NCBI GenBank assembly: GCA_016946835.1
Contig: JACVTC010000024.1
Coordinates: 258,501 to 322,500, forward strand
Origin: Neocallimastix lanati (nom. inval.)
Taxonomy: Eukaryota > Neocallimastigomycota > Neocallimastigomycetes > Neocallimastigales > Neocallimastigaceae
Direction of reading: 5' to 3'
DNA: 64,000 bases
In this document: piece after piece, positions 1 through 14,960 of the stretch
How positions within the stretch are numbered: the stretch's first letter is position 1
Layout of the letters: the number at the start of each line of letters is the position of its first letter
The notes under the pieces: generated by a model
Told to the model about the DNA's origin: nothing
Databases searched by the model: none
Seen by the model: the letters and a program-made list of their open reading frames with translations, nothing else
Position numbers and translations under genes: made by a program

Positions 1-330
1 AATTACTATTTGTGTATGACGTACTTGAAGAACCAGTAATAGAAGTTTTTATAATATTTTATTTTTATTAATACTTTACTACTTTATCATACTTTACCAT
101 ATATATTTTATTTTAATATATTATATTATATTATATTTATTTATATTGAGTATCAATTATATATAATTTTATAATAACGTTTCAACAAATAAGTGTGTAT
201 ATATATATATGTATATGCTCTATTATTTTAAAATTTTAGTCTTAAATATTTATTTTTATTTATAGATATATTTTTATTTTGAAATATAAGATAATAAATT
301 AAGATGTAAAATTCTTTTTTAATTTTATAC

Positions 331-365
<35 letters not shown>

Positions 366-530
366 CTATACAAAAAATTTTAATAAAAATATTTCAAACA
401 ATATATATTTATTTATTATAAATATTTTTATATATAAAAATATGAATTATATTAATTATTTAAATTTAAAATATATATATATATATATTTTAAAAAAAAA
501 ATTATGAATGAAATAAAATAAAATATTTTA
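1..530. other. AT-rich left edge of window
   Basis: Almost pure A/T with a poly(T) run near 332-360. Positions 1-46 are richer in G/C, and on the minus strand they read as an open Ser/Thr-rich stretch. That could be the edge of an exon whose gene lies off the left end, but it is too short to call. Confidence 0.4.
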
Positions 531-3879
<3,349 letters not shown>

Positions 3880-3946
3880 CCCTTTTATAATTATAATAAA
3901 TTTGTAGAAAAAGGAAATAAATAAATGAATAAATAAATAAAAAAGA

Positions 3947-3985
<39 letters not shown>

Positions 3986-4129
3986 TATATTAATAAATTT
4001 CATAATTTTTTAAAAAAAAAAAAAAAAAATAAAAAAAAAAAATAATAATAATAATAATTTTTTTTTTAATTATTTTATCTTATTATTATTTTAATATTAT
4101 TTATTAGTATTTAAAAAATTAATCTATTA

Positions 4130-4275
4130 CTAATATATAGATTGATCAGAAACAGTAGATATTGTATTTGAATCTTCATTTTTCAATTTGATTCGTTTTT
4201 TTTTTATAAAAAAAATAATAAAAAATGGAATTATTATAAAAAATAAAAAGTAAAATGTATGTTTATTTAACAATA
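4130..4275 (-). CDS. Possible last exon: membrane segment plus short cytoplasmic tail
   Basis: The minus strand is open from about 4275 to a TAG at 4132-4130. It encodes an aromatic/Ile-rich hydrophobic helix, then basic IKKKRIKLKNEDSN and a Ser/Thr tail ending DQSIY. The composition (helix, positive stop-transfer, polar tail) resembles the end of a type I membrane protein rather than random AT sequence. No splice acceptor or upstream exon could be identified, so this may be a gene relic or chance. It sits about 130 bp upstream of the receptor's possible start, on the same strand. Confidence 0.25.
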
Positions 4276-4291
4276 AAATATTTTATTATTA

Positions 4292-4328
<37 letters not shown>

Positions 4329-5426
4329 TGATATTAAATTTTATTGTCAAAGTAATAAAAAAAAAAATTTGTAATAGAAATAAAAAATAAAATAAAATAA
4401 AATAGAAATAAATAAATAAATAAAATTTTTATCCAAAAAAAAATATATATATATATATATAATTAAAATTCTAATTTTTTTTGTATTATTTTAAATATTA
4501 TATATAATATATATAAAAAAAAAAAATTAATACTATAATATTAATTTATAATTTTTATTTTATTTTACTTTTTATCTTAGTTAATATTTTATTTATATAT
4601 TTTTATTTTATTTTACTTTTTATCTTAATATTTTATTTTATTTAATTTCCAATATTATCATTACCTATAGTTCAAATGAATATAAAGTTTTAAATTTACT
4701 ATAGTTTAAATAAATTTGCTATTATTTTAATGAATTTAATTTTTTTTTTTTTTTTTTTTTAATATTAACATTTAAAATAGTTTTAAATTTATAAAAGTTT
4801 ATATTTAGGATTTAATTTATTATATTAAAATATTATGAATTAAATTTCCATTACTATCTCAAATATAATACTTCTTTGGTTCAATTGAGTTAAAACGTAT
4901 TTTTTTTTTTTTTTTTTTTTTAATTTCCAAAAAATAATAATAAATAAAAACTTATTTTATGTAAAAATTATAAATATTACTAACCTTATATAATATTTTT
5001 AAAAATAAAAATATCTTCTAAATTTTAATTTATATATATATATTTTTTAAATAGATTAATATATTAACTGAAATAAATTTAATTTCCTATAATTTTAAAT
5101 GAATTATTTATTTATTTTTAATTATCCTTATACATCTTAAATTTATTTTTTTTTAATAGTTTAAAATCATTTAATATAACATAATTAGTGTTTATTATTA
5201 TTATTATTATTCCACATTATTTATATTCTTTATTATTATTATTCCATATTATTAATAATCTTTATTATTATTATTATTATTTTAGGTGTTTACATACTGA
5301 AAAAATTTTTTAATATTATATTTTTGTTTTTATATATAATTTTTAAAATGAAGAAGAATCAAATATATAAAAAGCTAGTTGTTTTAATTATCTATATATA
5401 CCTTCAATAATTCAAAATCATTAAAT

Positions 5427-5535
5427 AGGGAATGTTCGTCAAGTTACATTCGCCATGTTTTATTCATTTATTTTTTATTTTTAATTCAATTATTCCTGTC
5501 AAATTCAACTACCATGTAATACGCCACAACAAAAA
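5427..5535. repeat. Possible relic of Mutator-like element end
   Basis: The stretch with TTCGTCAAGTTACATTCGCC matches, in reverse complement and with a few mismatches, the motif near 22068-22095 inside the Mutator-like element (GGCGAAATTCAACTGGACGAA). About 70 bp further on, ACGCCACAACAAAA resembles the inner edge of that element's terminal repeats. This is similarity by eye over a short stretch, so it is only suggestive. Confidence 0.35.
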
Positions 5536-7304
5536 AACTTGGTATCACATTCAATAAAATATTCCATAATTTTTTTAAGTTTAATTTCCCTTTATTTTAT
5601 ATATTCAAAATTAATTAAATATTAAACTTTTAACCAGTTAAAATTTTATTAGTTTATATTTATAAAAATTTCACAATATTTAATACTAGGCAAATTAGAT
5701 TTTTCTATCACCTTGTGGACTATTTTCTCCCCTAGCTAAGACTATTATTTTTAAACCCTTCTAAACAACTAATTATAATAACTTTGAACTTCTAATCCTC
5801 TCATAGAAAAAGTATCTCTATTAAAGTTTTTGATTTACAAGGTATAGTAACCCCTAATCTTTAATAAAATCCTTTCAAGTTTTTTTTTTTTTTTTTTTAA
5901 AAAAATATTTTAAAAATTTTAAAAATTTAAAATGTAAAACAGGTATTATAAATAAATTATGTTTTCTATTTTAAAAAATTAAAAAAAAATTAAACATTCT
6001 TATTAATTATATTATAATATTTATACTCTATAAAAAAAAATAAATTAAAAAAAATAATAAAAATAAATAAAGAAAAAAAAAATAAATAATAATAATAATA
6101 AAAATAATAATAAAATAAAAATAATAATATAAATAATAATAATAATAATAATAATAGAAAAAGAATAAGAATCAGTTCTAATATTCATTATTCTTAATAA
6201 AATTTTTATTAATTTTGATATTTTCAGTAAAATGGTTTAAATTATGAACAAGTCTTTATTAACAAAAGTTATAGATTTAATAGAATACAATTAAAAATTT
6301 TTTCAAAATATTGTATAAAGGTGTCAATATTTACCCATTTTATTTAATATATATATTAATAATACAGTATTTTAACTTGGTAAAAATAAAGCATTTTAAG
6401 TTTTTATAAATATAATAATATTATAGGTTCAAGATTCTATATAATAAAAATATCTAAATAACTTTAAAATATATATACGTAATATTAACATCGAAGGTTT
6501 TAATACTTTAAAAAATATAGAATACTATTTTTACATTTAAATATTTAAAAGTTTATAAATATAATATAAATTAGTATATATAATATCAAAGATTAAAATA
6601 ATAGTTTAACAGTTATCATTCAGTAAATAATTTATTATTATTTTCTTTCAAAAAAATTTTAATAAAAGATATAAAAGTTTATTAGTTAATTGTCTAAAAT
6701 ATCCCATTTCTTAATATTTTTGTATAAAACCATAATCAAAAAAATTAATTATTTAATGTATAAAATTAATGAAGTATTAGTAATTAATAGTTTAAAAAAA
6801 TAAATGAAATAATAGTTCAGAAAATGTTTCATATCTTTGTATTTTGAGAATAATTGAAAGTAGAGAGTTATGATTATTAGTTTTTATTGTAAGAAATAAA
6901 TCAAATGTTTTAAAAATAATAATAGTAATAATAAATAAAAGTTATAGAAATTCTTTTTTCATAAATTAAATCAGTATACTACACTATATTCAATGGTTCA
7001 ATATGCCACAGTTGATTATATTAATAATTAATTACATCATATTTTATTATTAGAAATATATTTTGTATTCTTATTTTAATAAAAAATAAATAAATAAATA
7101 AATAAATTATTTAAAATTTAGATTTAATTTTAATAACTTTACATATTAAATACTTTACATATTAAATATTTTTTGTATAATATATTTGAAGTATATGTTA
7201 TAAAGTTGTTTTAATCTGATTATATCTTTTAATTATATATTTTAATTAAATTTTTTGATATATCTGTTATATATTTTTAACTTTGATTATAATATACATC
7301 TTTT

Positions 7305-7375
<71 letters not shown>

Positions 7376-7378
7376 TTA
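7305..7378. repeat. (TTTA)n microsatellite
   Basis: About 18 consecutive TTTA units. Similar TTTA tracts recur at 11468-11528, 19528-19737, 35487-35540 and 37738-37815. Confidence 0.95.
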
Positions 7379-8140
7379 TAACATTTGATTGATTATTATC
7401 ATTCCATAAAACCAAAATAAGAAATACAGAAAAAATGAATCAAATCCTATTATTTTCAAATCAAGTCAAAAATAATGAAATGTTCAAACTTCTATTTTAG
7501 AAATTAATTATTTCAATATTAATAATAGAATAAATTAATAAGTATATTCCCATCTTTTTAAATATTGAATTTAATACAATGAAATTTTTTATATTAAAAA
7601 GATATTTTTTTTTTAATTTGTTTTTATCTTAAATAAAAACCCTCTTTAAAGTAACCTTTTTTTAAATTTAATTTGACTATTATAATTAATTAATATAAAT
7701 AGGATTATGAATTATTTCATCAATTTTTTATTGTATTTATATATTAAATATTAACAATTTGAAATTTGAAATTTAAAAAAAAAAAATAAATATATATATA
7801 TATAAAAAAGGATATAAAGAAAAAGGAGAGCAGCAAAAAAAATTGATTTATTAATTAATTAAATATAGAACTTAATTCAATAAATTATATATAATAAATT
7901 AAAATTTAATATATAAAACTGTCAAAAATAAGATATTAAAAAAAAAAAAAAATTCTTTTCTATATACTTATATACAAACTTTAAAAAAATTTTATTATAA
8001 TTATTATTATTTCTTATTCTTTATTATTATTTTTTTTTTTAATTATTTAATTTTTTTATTTTTTATTTTTTTATTTTTTAATTTTTAATTTTCTTCTTTT
8101 TTCTTTATACTAACTTTTTTTTTATTCTTTCTATAACTTT

Positions 8141-8530
8141 CCCCTGTTCGGAAATTTTAAAATTAATGTATCTTTAAAAGTAAATGAAAGCTTGCTCTCT
8201 TTTAACCAATCCTAATCAATAATACTTGAATAATTTTGAAGATTAATGACATAAAAAACAATTTTAGTTTCATAATTATTATATTTAATTATTATTTCAT
8301 CAATTTTTCCATAAACTTCAGAGGTACCATAAATTTCATTAACTAGAGTAGTTTCGGGATATTTAAAGTTTTTAATATCATTATTTTCTGCAAAGGTTCT
8401 ATAAAGAAACTAGGAAAAATCAACAATATCTATTAATAAAGAAATTTTCTCGGAGGATGGTGAATGAGTTCGTCAATTTCCATGGCTTTAGCTTCATCGA
8501 GGAGAAGCTTAGGTAACATAAGCATGATTA
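8141..8530 (-). pseudogene. Ty3/gypsy-type retropepsin (aspartic protease) fragment
   Basis: On the minus strand, SLLIDIVDFS-stop-FLYRTFAENN is followed by VNEIYGTSEVYGKIDEIII and then FYVINLQNYSSIID-stop-DWLKESKL. This matches the layout of gag-pol retropepsins of Ty3/gypsy LTR retrotransposons: LIDSGAS-like active site, a beta-rich middle, then the FYVxxLxxYDxILGxDWL box. The active-site Asp-Thr/Ser-Gly is Asp-Ile-Val here. There are two in-frame stops and the N-terminal part runs into another frame, so the fragment is dead. No LTRs, reverse transcriptase or integrase are seen next to it. Confidence 0.65.
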
Positions 8531-8744
8531 TATAATTATTTTTCATTTTGATTGAGTTTACTATTAAAAAGTATATAAATAGTTTTAAAATCTAAAGTAC
8601 TTCATTGCAAAGCAATTGAGAATTATTATCAGAGGGTTGAAACAGGTTGGAATTTATTATAAATAAAGTTTATTAAAAATTTAAATTTTTAAATGAAAAA
8701 ATTTTTTATTATTATTTTGAAAAGGTATAAGTGAATTTTTTTTT

Positions 8745-8885
8745 TTTTTTATTTGCGGTGTGTACCGCCCTTGGTTTTAGTCCCCCTCAGGGGCAGTAAG
8801 AATGAGTCACATACTTCCATATAAACAGATATTGTCCCATCTGGACAGTCATAATGAGTGTTCAGCATTGGCACTCTCAGTATAA
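8745..8885. other. GC-rich island with three short hairpins
   Basis: After a poly(T) run the sequence becomes markedly richer in G/C. It contains GCGGTGTGTACCGC (5-bp stem), CCCCTCAGGGG (4-bp stem) and TGTCCCATCTGGACA (5-bp stem) in series. There is no open frame of note. It may be a non-coding end of a mobile element or a small structured RNA; neither can be shown. Confidence 0.4.
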
Positions 8886-9041
8886 ATGAAAATATCTTTA
8901 AGATAATTAATATTACATAAAACATCAACTATATATCATTAGATTAAATAACATAAATCTATAAAATCAATTATTTAGTTTTTCATAAATAACTTTTTAA
9001 AATGAAATATTATATTCAAATATTATTTATTAAATTATTTT

Positions 9042-9500
9042 TTTTCTTTTTTTTTTTTTTTAGACTGGGATAAACAAGAGGGCAGAACAATAGGCCCCAG
9101 TCTCTTTTTATGTGTGTCAGACCCTCATTAGATTTTTTTCCAAATCGTTTCGGCGTCTACACGGATCTCTCTCTAACAAAGGCTAATATGAAAAAACATT
9201 CCCTGAAAGTCGTTTTATATCACGGGCTTCTTTTCAGTGATCTCTTGAACCATCACAGAGGAAGGAACAAATACACTAATCCTCTCATAAATCAGGTGAT
9301 CTCTGCACTAGCAATTATATAGTCTACCAACAAGAATACTTATCGTGGTGAGTAAATATTTAACTTCATATAATGGGAAAAACACCCTGGGAGGATGAAA
9401 ATTGCCCCTTATAAATTCGGGAGATAATCACGAAATAGATACAGAAATCTTATTTCAGTTAGTTACCGAATACTTACCACCAGGATAAAACCTGGAAAGA
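9042..9500 (-). mobile_element. Poly(A)-tailed retroelement-like segment, minus orientation
   Basis: Read on the minus strand, about 430 bp of comparatively GC-rich sequence ends in TTTATCCCAGTCT followed by a long A tract (the plus-strand T run at 9042-9061). The last bases resemble the CTAGTCT-poly(A) ends of the LINEs at 14.7 and 39.8 kb. The body matches none of those LINE ORFs by eye. It is probably a SINE or the tail of another non-LTR element. The 70-codon plus-strand frame at 9110 has no recognisable features and is not called. Confidence 0.45.
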
Positions 9501-10138
9501 CTATTAAATTATTAAATTTTCTAACAACTTAAATTTTATTATTAAATAATTGAATAATTAAATTATTGAAATAATTTATATATATAAATTTTTAATATAA
9601 AATAAATTTTTAAATTATAAATATATAATTTTATAATTAGTTTTTAATTTATAATTAATTTTTAGATTTTAAATTAGATTATAATAAAATAATTCAATAG
9701 GAAAGATATAGTAAATATATAATAATATTCAAATTAAATAAAAAGTATAATTAAATGTTTTTTTTTTTTTTTTGTTTTTTTTTTTTTTTATTTATTAATT
9801 AATAAAATTAATTATATAGAATATTAAATTAAATATATATAAAATAAATTAGTTTAATATATATTAAATTTATTTAGAAAAAATTTAAATAGAATAAATT
9901 TGTATTAATTAAAAGAACGTATTAATAAAGAAAATTTCCTATAAGCAAATGATAAAGTATGGTATATTTCTTGTTTCCCATCTTTATCTAATATACTAAA
10001 TAAAATTATTTATAAGAAAATAATTAAATTCATTCAATAGAAATAAATTTATTTTTATAACCTTTTATGTTATTAATTATTTATTATAAAAACTTATAAT
10101 ACTAATTCTTAAGGAAATTAGTAAACCTCTACTAAACT

Positions 10139-10216
10139 TATCTAATTTTACAGGCTAATTAGTAACCTTTAAACATTCTTTTTATTATTATCTAATTTTA
10201 CTGGACAATTAGTAAC
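10139..10216. repeat. Two direct repeats of about 28 bp
   Basis: TATCTAATTTTAC followed by a GG-x-AATTAGTAAC end occurs at 10139-10166 and again at 10189-10216, with about three differences. Further on, a second pair built on TTGTTGTTTTTGGGT occurs near 10509 and 10544. Confidence 0.7.
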
Positions 10217-10862
10217 ATTTTGTTAAATAAATATTTTATATTCCTATTTATATTAGTTATCTAAATTAAAGTAATCTTTATAAACAATAATTTTTACTAA
10301 AGTATTTAACATTTCTAAACTATTACATTTACAAGTTATTTTTATAATTTTATTAATATAAATTTTTTACTATTTAACTATTTAATAATTTTATACTTAT
10401 AATCTATATAACTTTAATATATTTATTTTAATTTATTATTATTTAAAGTTTCATTCTATATCACAAATATATTTTAATTATGTTTTAATTTATAATGTGT
10501 TTGTACATTGTTGTTTTTGGGTAAATTTTAATCTATTTGGTATATTGTTGTTTTTGGGTTTATTATAATTTGTACAAATTAATTACAATTTATTTTAGTA
10601 CAAATTCTTGTCCTTTTATTAAAAGTAATTAATAATTATTACCAATATATTTAGTATATATTATTAATATATTAAAAATTATTATTAATATAAATAAAAT
10701 AAAATAAATATTTTTATTATAAGTGGTTAAAAGGAATATTACTATAGTAAAAATAGATTTTTTTATTCTGTTTTAATTTTCTATCAATTCTGTTTATTAT
10801 TAGTTTTCCTTCTACTATTAATTATTTATTTTTTTTTTAATTAAAATTTCCAAAAAACTTTT

Positions 10863-10964
10863 AATAATAAAATAATAATAATTATGGTTTATTATTTAAA
10901 AAATTTTTGTGAAAATAATAAAATAATAATAATTATGGTTTATTATTTAAAAAATTTTTGTGAA
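10863..10964. repeat. Perfect 51-bp tandem duplication
   Basis: The block at 10863-10913 is repeated without visible change at 10914-10964. It includes ATTATGGTTTATTATTT and AAATTTTTGTGAA. Confidence 0.9.
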
Positions 10965-11468
10965 TATAACATATTGTATTTTTTAATTATTGAAATTAAT
11001 GATTCATAATTATAATATTTTTATTTGTAAATTAATGTATTATTCATTTAATAATTTTAAATTTAAATAATTTTATTAAATAATAAAACTACTTTTTAAA
11101 AACTGTTACACATAGTAATTTACTTGAAATAAAGTTGATAATGTTGTTGTAACCCATTTATTTTATTTATTTGTATTTTTTTTTATTTTCCATTATTTCA
11201 CTAATTTTAATATCTAAATTTTTATATTTTAAATTCATTTTATTTTAAGACATATATGTATATATGTATATACTTATAAATATATATATTTCTTTGTTAC
11301 TGTTTTATTTTAAGATTTAAAATCCTCTATTTATTTTTAAAATATAAAATAATGGAAAATAATGTTCAAATTTATAAAGTTTGCTTTTAATTATATATCT
11401 AAAATTATATTCATATATCTTTTAATTAAAAAACAGAGCTAAACAAAACAAAATGAAAACAATGTATT

Positions 11469-11499
<31 letters not shown>

Positions 11500-11619
11500 C
11501 TTATTTATTTATTTATTTATTTATTTTTAAAGTTCAAAAGATGATTTAATATATTTATAATAGTTCATTTAATTAAATCATAAAGCTTATAATTTTTATT
11601 TCATTATGTACTTTTTTCT

Positions 11620-12125
11620 TTTTTTTTTTACTAAGAAAATAATATAAATTAAACTTTATATACATAATGTTTTTCATTATTTATTGTTTTTCTGTAATCA
11701 TATTCTATTTATTTTATTTTATTATTTTAACTTATTTTATGTTATTTTAAAATTTTGTTTTTCAAATTTTTTTTTTTTTACTAAGAAAATAATACAAATT
11801 AAAGTTTATATATATATTATTTTCATTATTTGTTGTTTGAGTCAATTTTTTTAAAATATATATAAAAAATTTTTTTATTAAATTATGTTAATATTTTTTT
11901 ATAATAACTATAGACATATTATATATAGTTATACTTTTTTAATTTTATTTGCATTTTATATTATGTTATAATATATTATATTATATTATATTATTCTATT
12001 TTATTTTAATTTATTCAATCTATACTTTAATTATATTCATATATTCATATATTCATATTCTATTTATTCTATTTTATTTTATTTTATTATTTTAATTTAA
12101 CTTATTTTAAAATTTTGTTTTCTTA
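11620..12125. repeat. Dispersed duplicated blocks upstream of the esterase gene
   Basis: A block of about 67 bp containing TACTAAGAAAATAAT and TTTTCATTATTT occurs at 11624-11690 and 11771-11838. A second block with TATTTATTTTATTTTATTA and TTATTTTAAAATTTTGTTT occurs near 11706-11762 and 12057-12122. They look like local segmental duplications. Confidence 0.7.
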
Positions 12126-12292
12126 TAAATAATCTAATTTCTTTTTTTTTTTTTTTTTAATTACAATAATTAAAGTTAACTTTTTTTGATAAAAAGTAAA
12201 ACAAAAAAGAAAAATAAGCATTTTAAATGCTGTAAATATTTAAAAAAATATATATATTTTTACCTATTTATTTATTGAAATAAAGAAAAAAA

Positions 12293-13892
12293 ATGAAATC
12301 TTTTATTTTTTTTTTAACTATCACTGCATTGGTCAGTTTTGTTTTTGGTGCCATTAAGGGAAGTGAAAGTTCATTCTCTTATCTATCAGAAAAAACTCCT
12401 TTTAATTATTCAGAATTTAAAGATATTATCATTTTTGGGTATATATATATATATAATACTTAATATATAGTGTTAAAAATTATTATTTAATAACTAATTA
12501 TACTTTTAAATTTAAAAAAATAAAAAATAAAATAAAATAAAAGTGATTCATATACTACTGTTGGTATTAACTTCAATACCATGAAATATACTGGAGATGT
12601 AAGAATTTTTTTTTTTTTTTTTTTTTTTTAATCTTCATTATGTTATTTATTTATTTATTTTTATTTGTTAAAAATTTGATAGAATTTATCTGGAGGTAAG
12701 AATTGGCCTCAATTCTTAATCGATATGCACCCAATGAATATGTGGAATTTTGCTATTAGTGGTGCTGTTGTTGACGCAAAAGTGTATGTAAACATACAAA
12801 TTCAAATAAAACAATATTATTGTATAATAATGAATTAATATATATTAAAATATAATAGATGTATATATATATATATATTTTTTTTCCCTCTTCTAATTAC
12901 TAATATATATATAAATATAATTTTTCTTATATAGTGTTGATGGTAATCCTCAATATACTCCAATGACTGAACAATATAATTGGTTCCTTAAAAATATGGC
13001 TCCTGGAAAGCAATTTAGTAATTGGAAAGGTGAATCTTCTTTATTTGCTATTTGGTTTGGTATTAATGATATTGGTAGTAAAAGACGTAATGAAGGTTTA
13101 ACTAGTTCTCAAATTGATGAGAAAATTGCCACTTCTATGTTTAATATGATTGATGGTATGTATAAACAAGGAGCTAGAAACTTCATGTTCATCTTTGTTC
13201 CTACAATAGAAAAATGTCCAGCTTATTCTAATGGTAATAATCCAAATATCAAATCTGATATACCAAATTATAATAGTAATCTTAATAAATATGCAAAAAA
13301 TTTCCAAGCTTCTCATCCAGATACTAATGTCTTTGTTTATGATTCCTACAATGAATTTGATTACATTATGGAAAATAAGTCACAATATGGTATTACTAAC
13401 ATTGATAGTACTTGTGGTGGTGGATTTGGTTTTGGTTGGGGTTGGGGCAATCAAAATAATTGTGATTCCAACACTTACTTCTGGAAGGATGTCATTCACC
13501 CAACTCCAACTGTTCACAAGCCATTAGCTCAAGATATTGAAGATTTCTTAATTGAAAATGAAAAGGCCAGCCAACAAATTTTCAGCAAAGGTAATCAAGG
13601 TAATCAAGGAAATGAAGGTAATTGTTGGTCTACTGCTTTAGGTTATCCATGTTGTTCTTCTGCTAATGCTGAAGTTTATTTCACTGATGAAAGTGGTGAT
13701 TGGGGTATTGAAAATAATACATGGTGTGGTATTCCAAATAATGTTAATCCTCCATGTTGGGCTAAAGAATTAGGATATGAATGTTGTAGTACTAATTCTT
13801 GTAGAAATGCTATTTATACCGATGATGACGGTGAATGGGATGTCGAAAATGGCAACTGGTGTGGTATAACCTCTGCTAATATTAAATGTTAA
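12293..13892 (+). CDS. Secreted GDSL/SGNH esterase with two C-terminal fungal dockerins
   Basis: Four exons with consistent phases: 12293-12438, 12544-12598, 12683-12783 and 12935-13892 (419 aa). Residues 1-20 form a signal peptide ([20 protein letters not shown]). The SGNH hydrolase blocks are present: GDS at 49-51 (nucleophile Ser51, with its codon context created by the first splice), Gly in AISGAVV, Asn in FGINDIG, and the Asp/His pair in [19 protein letters not shown] linker follows, then two Cys-rich dockerins ([11 protein letters not shown]...WCGIP and [11 protein letters not shown]...WCGI). In anaerobic gut fungi such modules attach enzymes to the extracellular cellulosome. The family suggests deacetylation of hemicellulose (CE16-like), but the substrate is inferred. 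AATAAA-type sequence follows the stop within 25 bp. Confidence 0.92.
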
Positions 13893-14510
13893 AGAAATTT
13901 TTTTTTTCTTTAATAAATAAATAAGAAAGAAAGAAATTTTCTTATTATTAATGAAAAAAAAAAAATAAAAATAAAGTAAAATAAAATAAAAATGAAGTAA
14001 AATACAAATAAAAAAGAAGGCAATATATATATATAAGATGCAATTAAAAATATATATATTAATAACTCAATAAATAATAAACTTTTAATATATTAAAGAA
14101 AAAAATTGTAAATTATAAAGAAAATATTTATAATTGTGTAAAAATATATATATTAACTATATATTTAAGAATAAAAAAAGTAAATATTTTTAAAAGTTTA
14201 TATTTATATAAGAAATTAAATAAAATATAAATTATATTTTTAGGAAAAAAAATTAATAATAATATAATATAATATGAAAAAATTAAAAAGAAAATAAAAA
14301 TATATATATATATATATATATAAATAATAATAAAAATAAAAGAAAAATTGTATGTTATGTATAATATAATAAATAAAAATTTATAATTGTATAAGAAATT
14401 AAATATGTGGATAATGAAAAAAGTTTATAATAGTGTAAGAATGAAATAAGGTGTTAAATTATTTTATTAGAAAACTAATAATAATTAATAATTTAATAAT
14501 TACAATACTT
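13893..14510. other. AT-rich spacer
   Basis: Downstream of the esterase stop. Contains AATAAATAAATAA, a likely 3'-end signal at about 13910, and AT repeats. No gene is seen. Confidence 0.7.
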
Positions 14511-14679
14511 GATTTAATAAGAAATCCTTCAGCTCAAAGAGTGCCGATGTCGTACATATATGACTTAGGAACAATATTATTAGAGGTCCTATTATATATT
14601 TCAAGCACAAATACTTATTTTTTCATTTAAATCATGTAATTTTATTATTATTATAAATTAAATAAAGTTATTCTCCTAG

Positions 14680-14716
<37 letters not shown>

Positions 14717-14960
14717 AACACAAATACTAACAGTCAAGCTCACAGAATCTATAGAGAGTAATTCTCTTAATAAGAATTTTTCTGTATTTTCAGGGGAGAA
14801 TTTAGTGGACATCATACTATCTATTATAAATATGTTACTTTTTAACTGTTGAACTTATTTTTATTCTTTATTACATTAAATTTTCTATGATTAAGTAAAA
14901 AAAAAATTTTTTTTATTTAGTAATTGAGAAAAATGTATAAGTCTTTTACACTTTATTAAT
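14511..14960 (+). pseudogene. LINE copy A: C-terminal fragment, interrupted by an insertion
   Basis: The sequence KSADVVHI-stop (from about 14535) corresponds to KSVDVVTI/KSVNVVLI near the C-terminus of the LINE ORFs at 40.0 and 16.4 kb. After the 98-bp insertion at 14616-14713, it continues with sequence matching the minus-strand copy at 38.82-38.93 kb (TTTTCAGGGGAGAA...GTGGACA...CACTATC-type block). Stops in every frame show that it is dead. Confidence 0.75.
14616..14713 (+). mobile_element. 98-bp, severely 5'-truncated LINE tail with 15-bp target duplication
   Basis: The insert is the last ~65 bp of the LINE 3' UTR (AAATAAAGTTATTCTCCTAGTCT) plus a poly(A) tail. It matches the 3' end of the intact LINE near 39774-39860. 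The flanks TCAAGCACAAATACT (14601-14615) and TCAAACACAAATACT (14714-14728) form a 15-bp direct repeat with one mismatch, as expected of target-primed reverse transcription. Confidence 0.85.

Larger units (their letters stand above)
4276..8140. other. AT-rich intergenic desert
   Basis: No gene is supported. It holds poly(T) runs (for example near 4741-4760, 4900-4920 and 5880-5898), AT dinucleotide tracts and a TTTA microsatellite. Two slightly GC-richer patches occur: 5425-5540, which resembles Mutator-element end sequence, and 5690-5880, which is unassigned. Confidence 0.7.
9501..12292. other. AT-rich intergenic region upstream of the esterase gene
   Basis: No coding signal is seen. It contains poly(T) runs (9760-9790), a TTTA tract (11468-11528) and several locally duplicated blocks listed separately. 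Confidence 0.7.

Noticed and set aside
1-46. Open Ser/Thr-rich reading on the minus strand at the left edge
   Set aside because: Too short to support as an exon without the flanking sequence.
9110-9322. 70-codon plus-strand frame in a GC-richer patch
   Set aside because: No domain, signal or homology was recognised, and it lies antisense to a poly(A)-tailed element.
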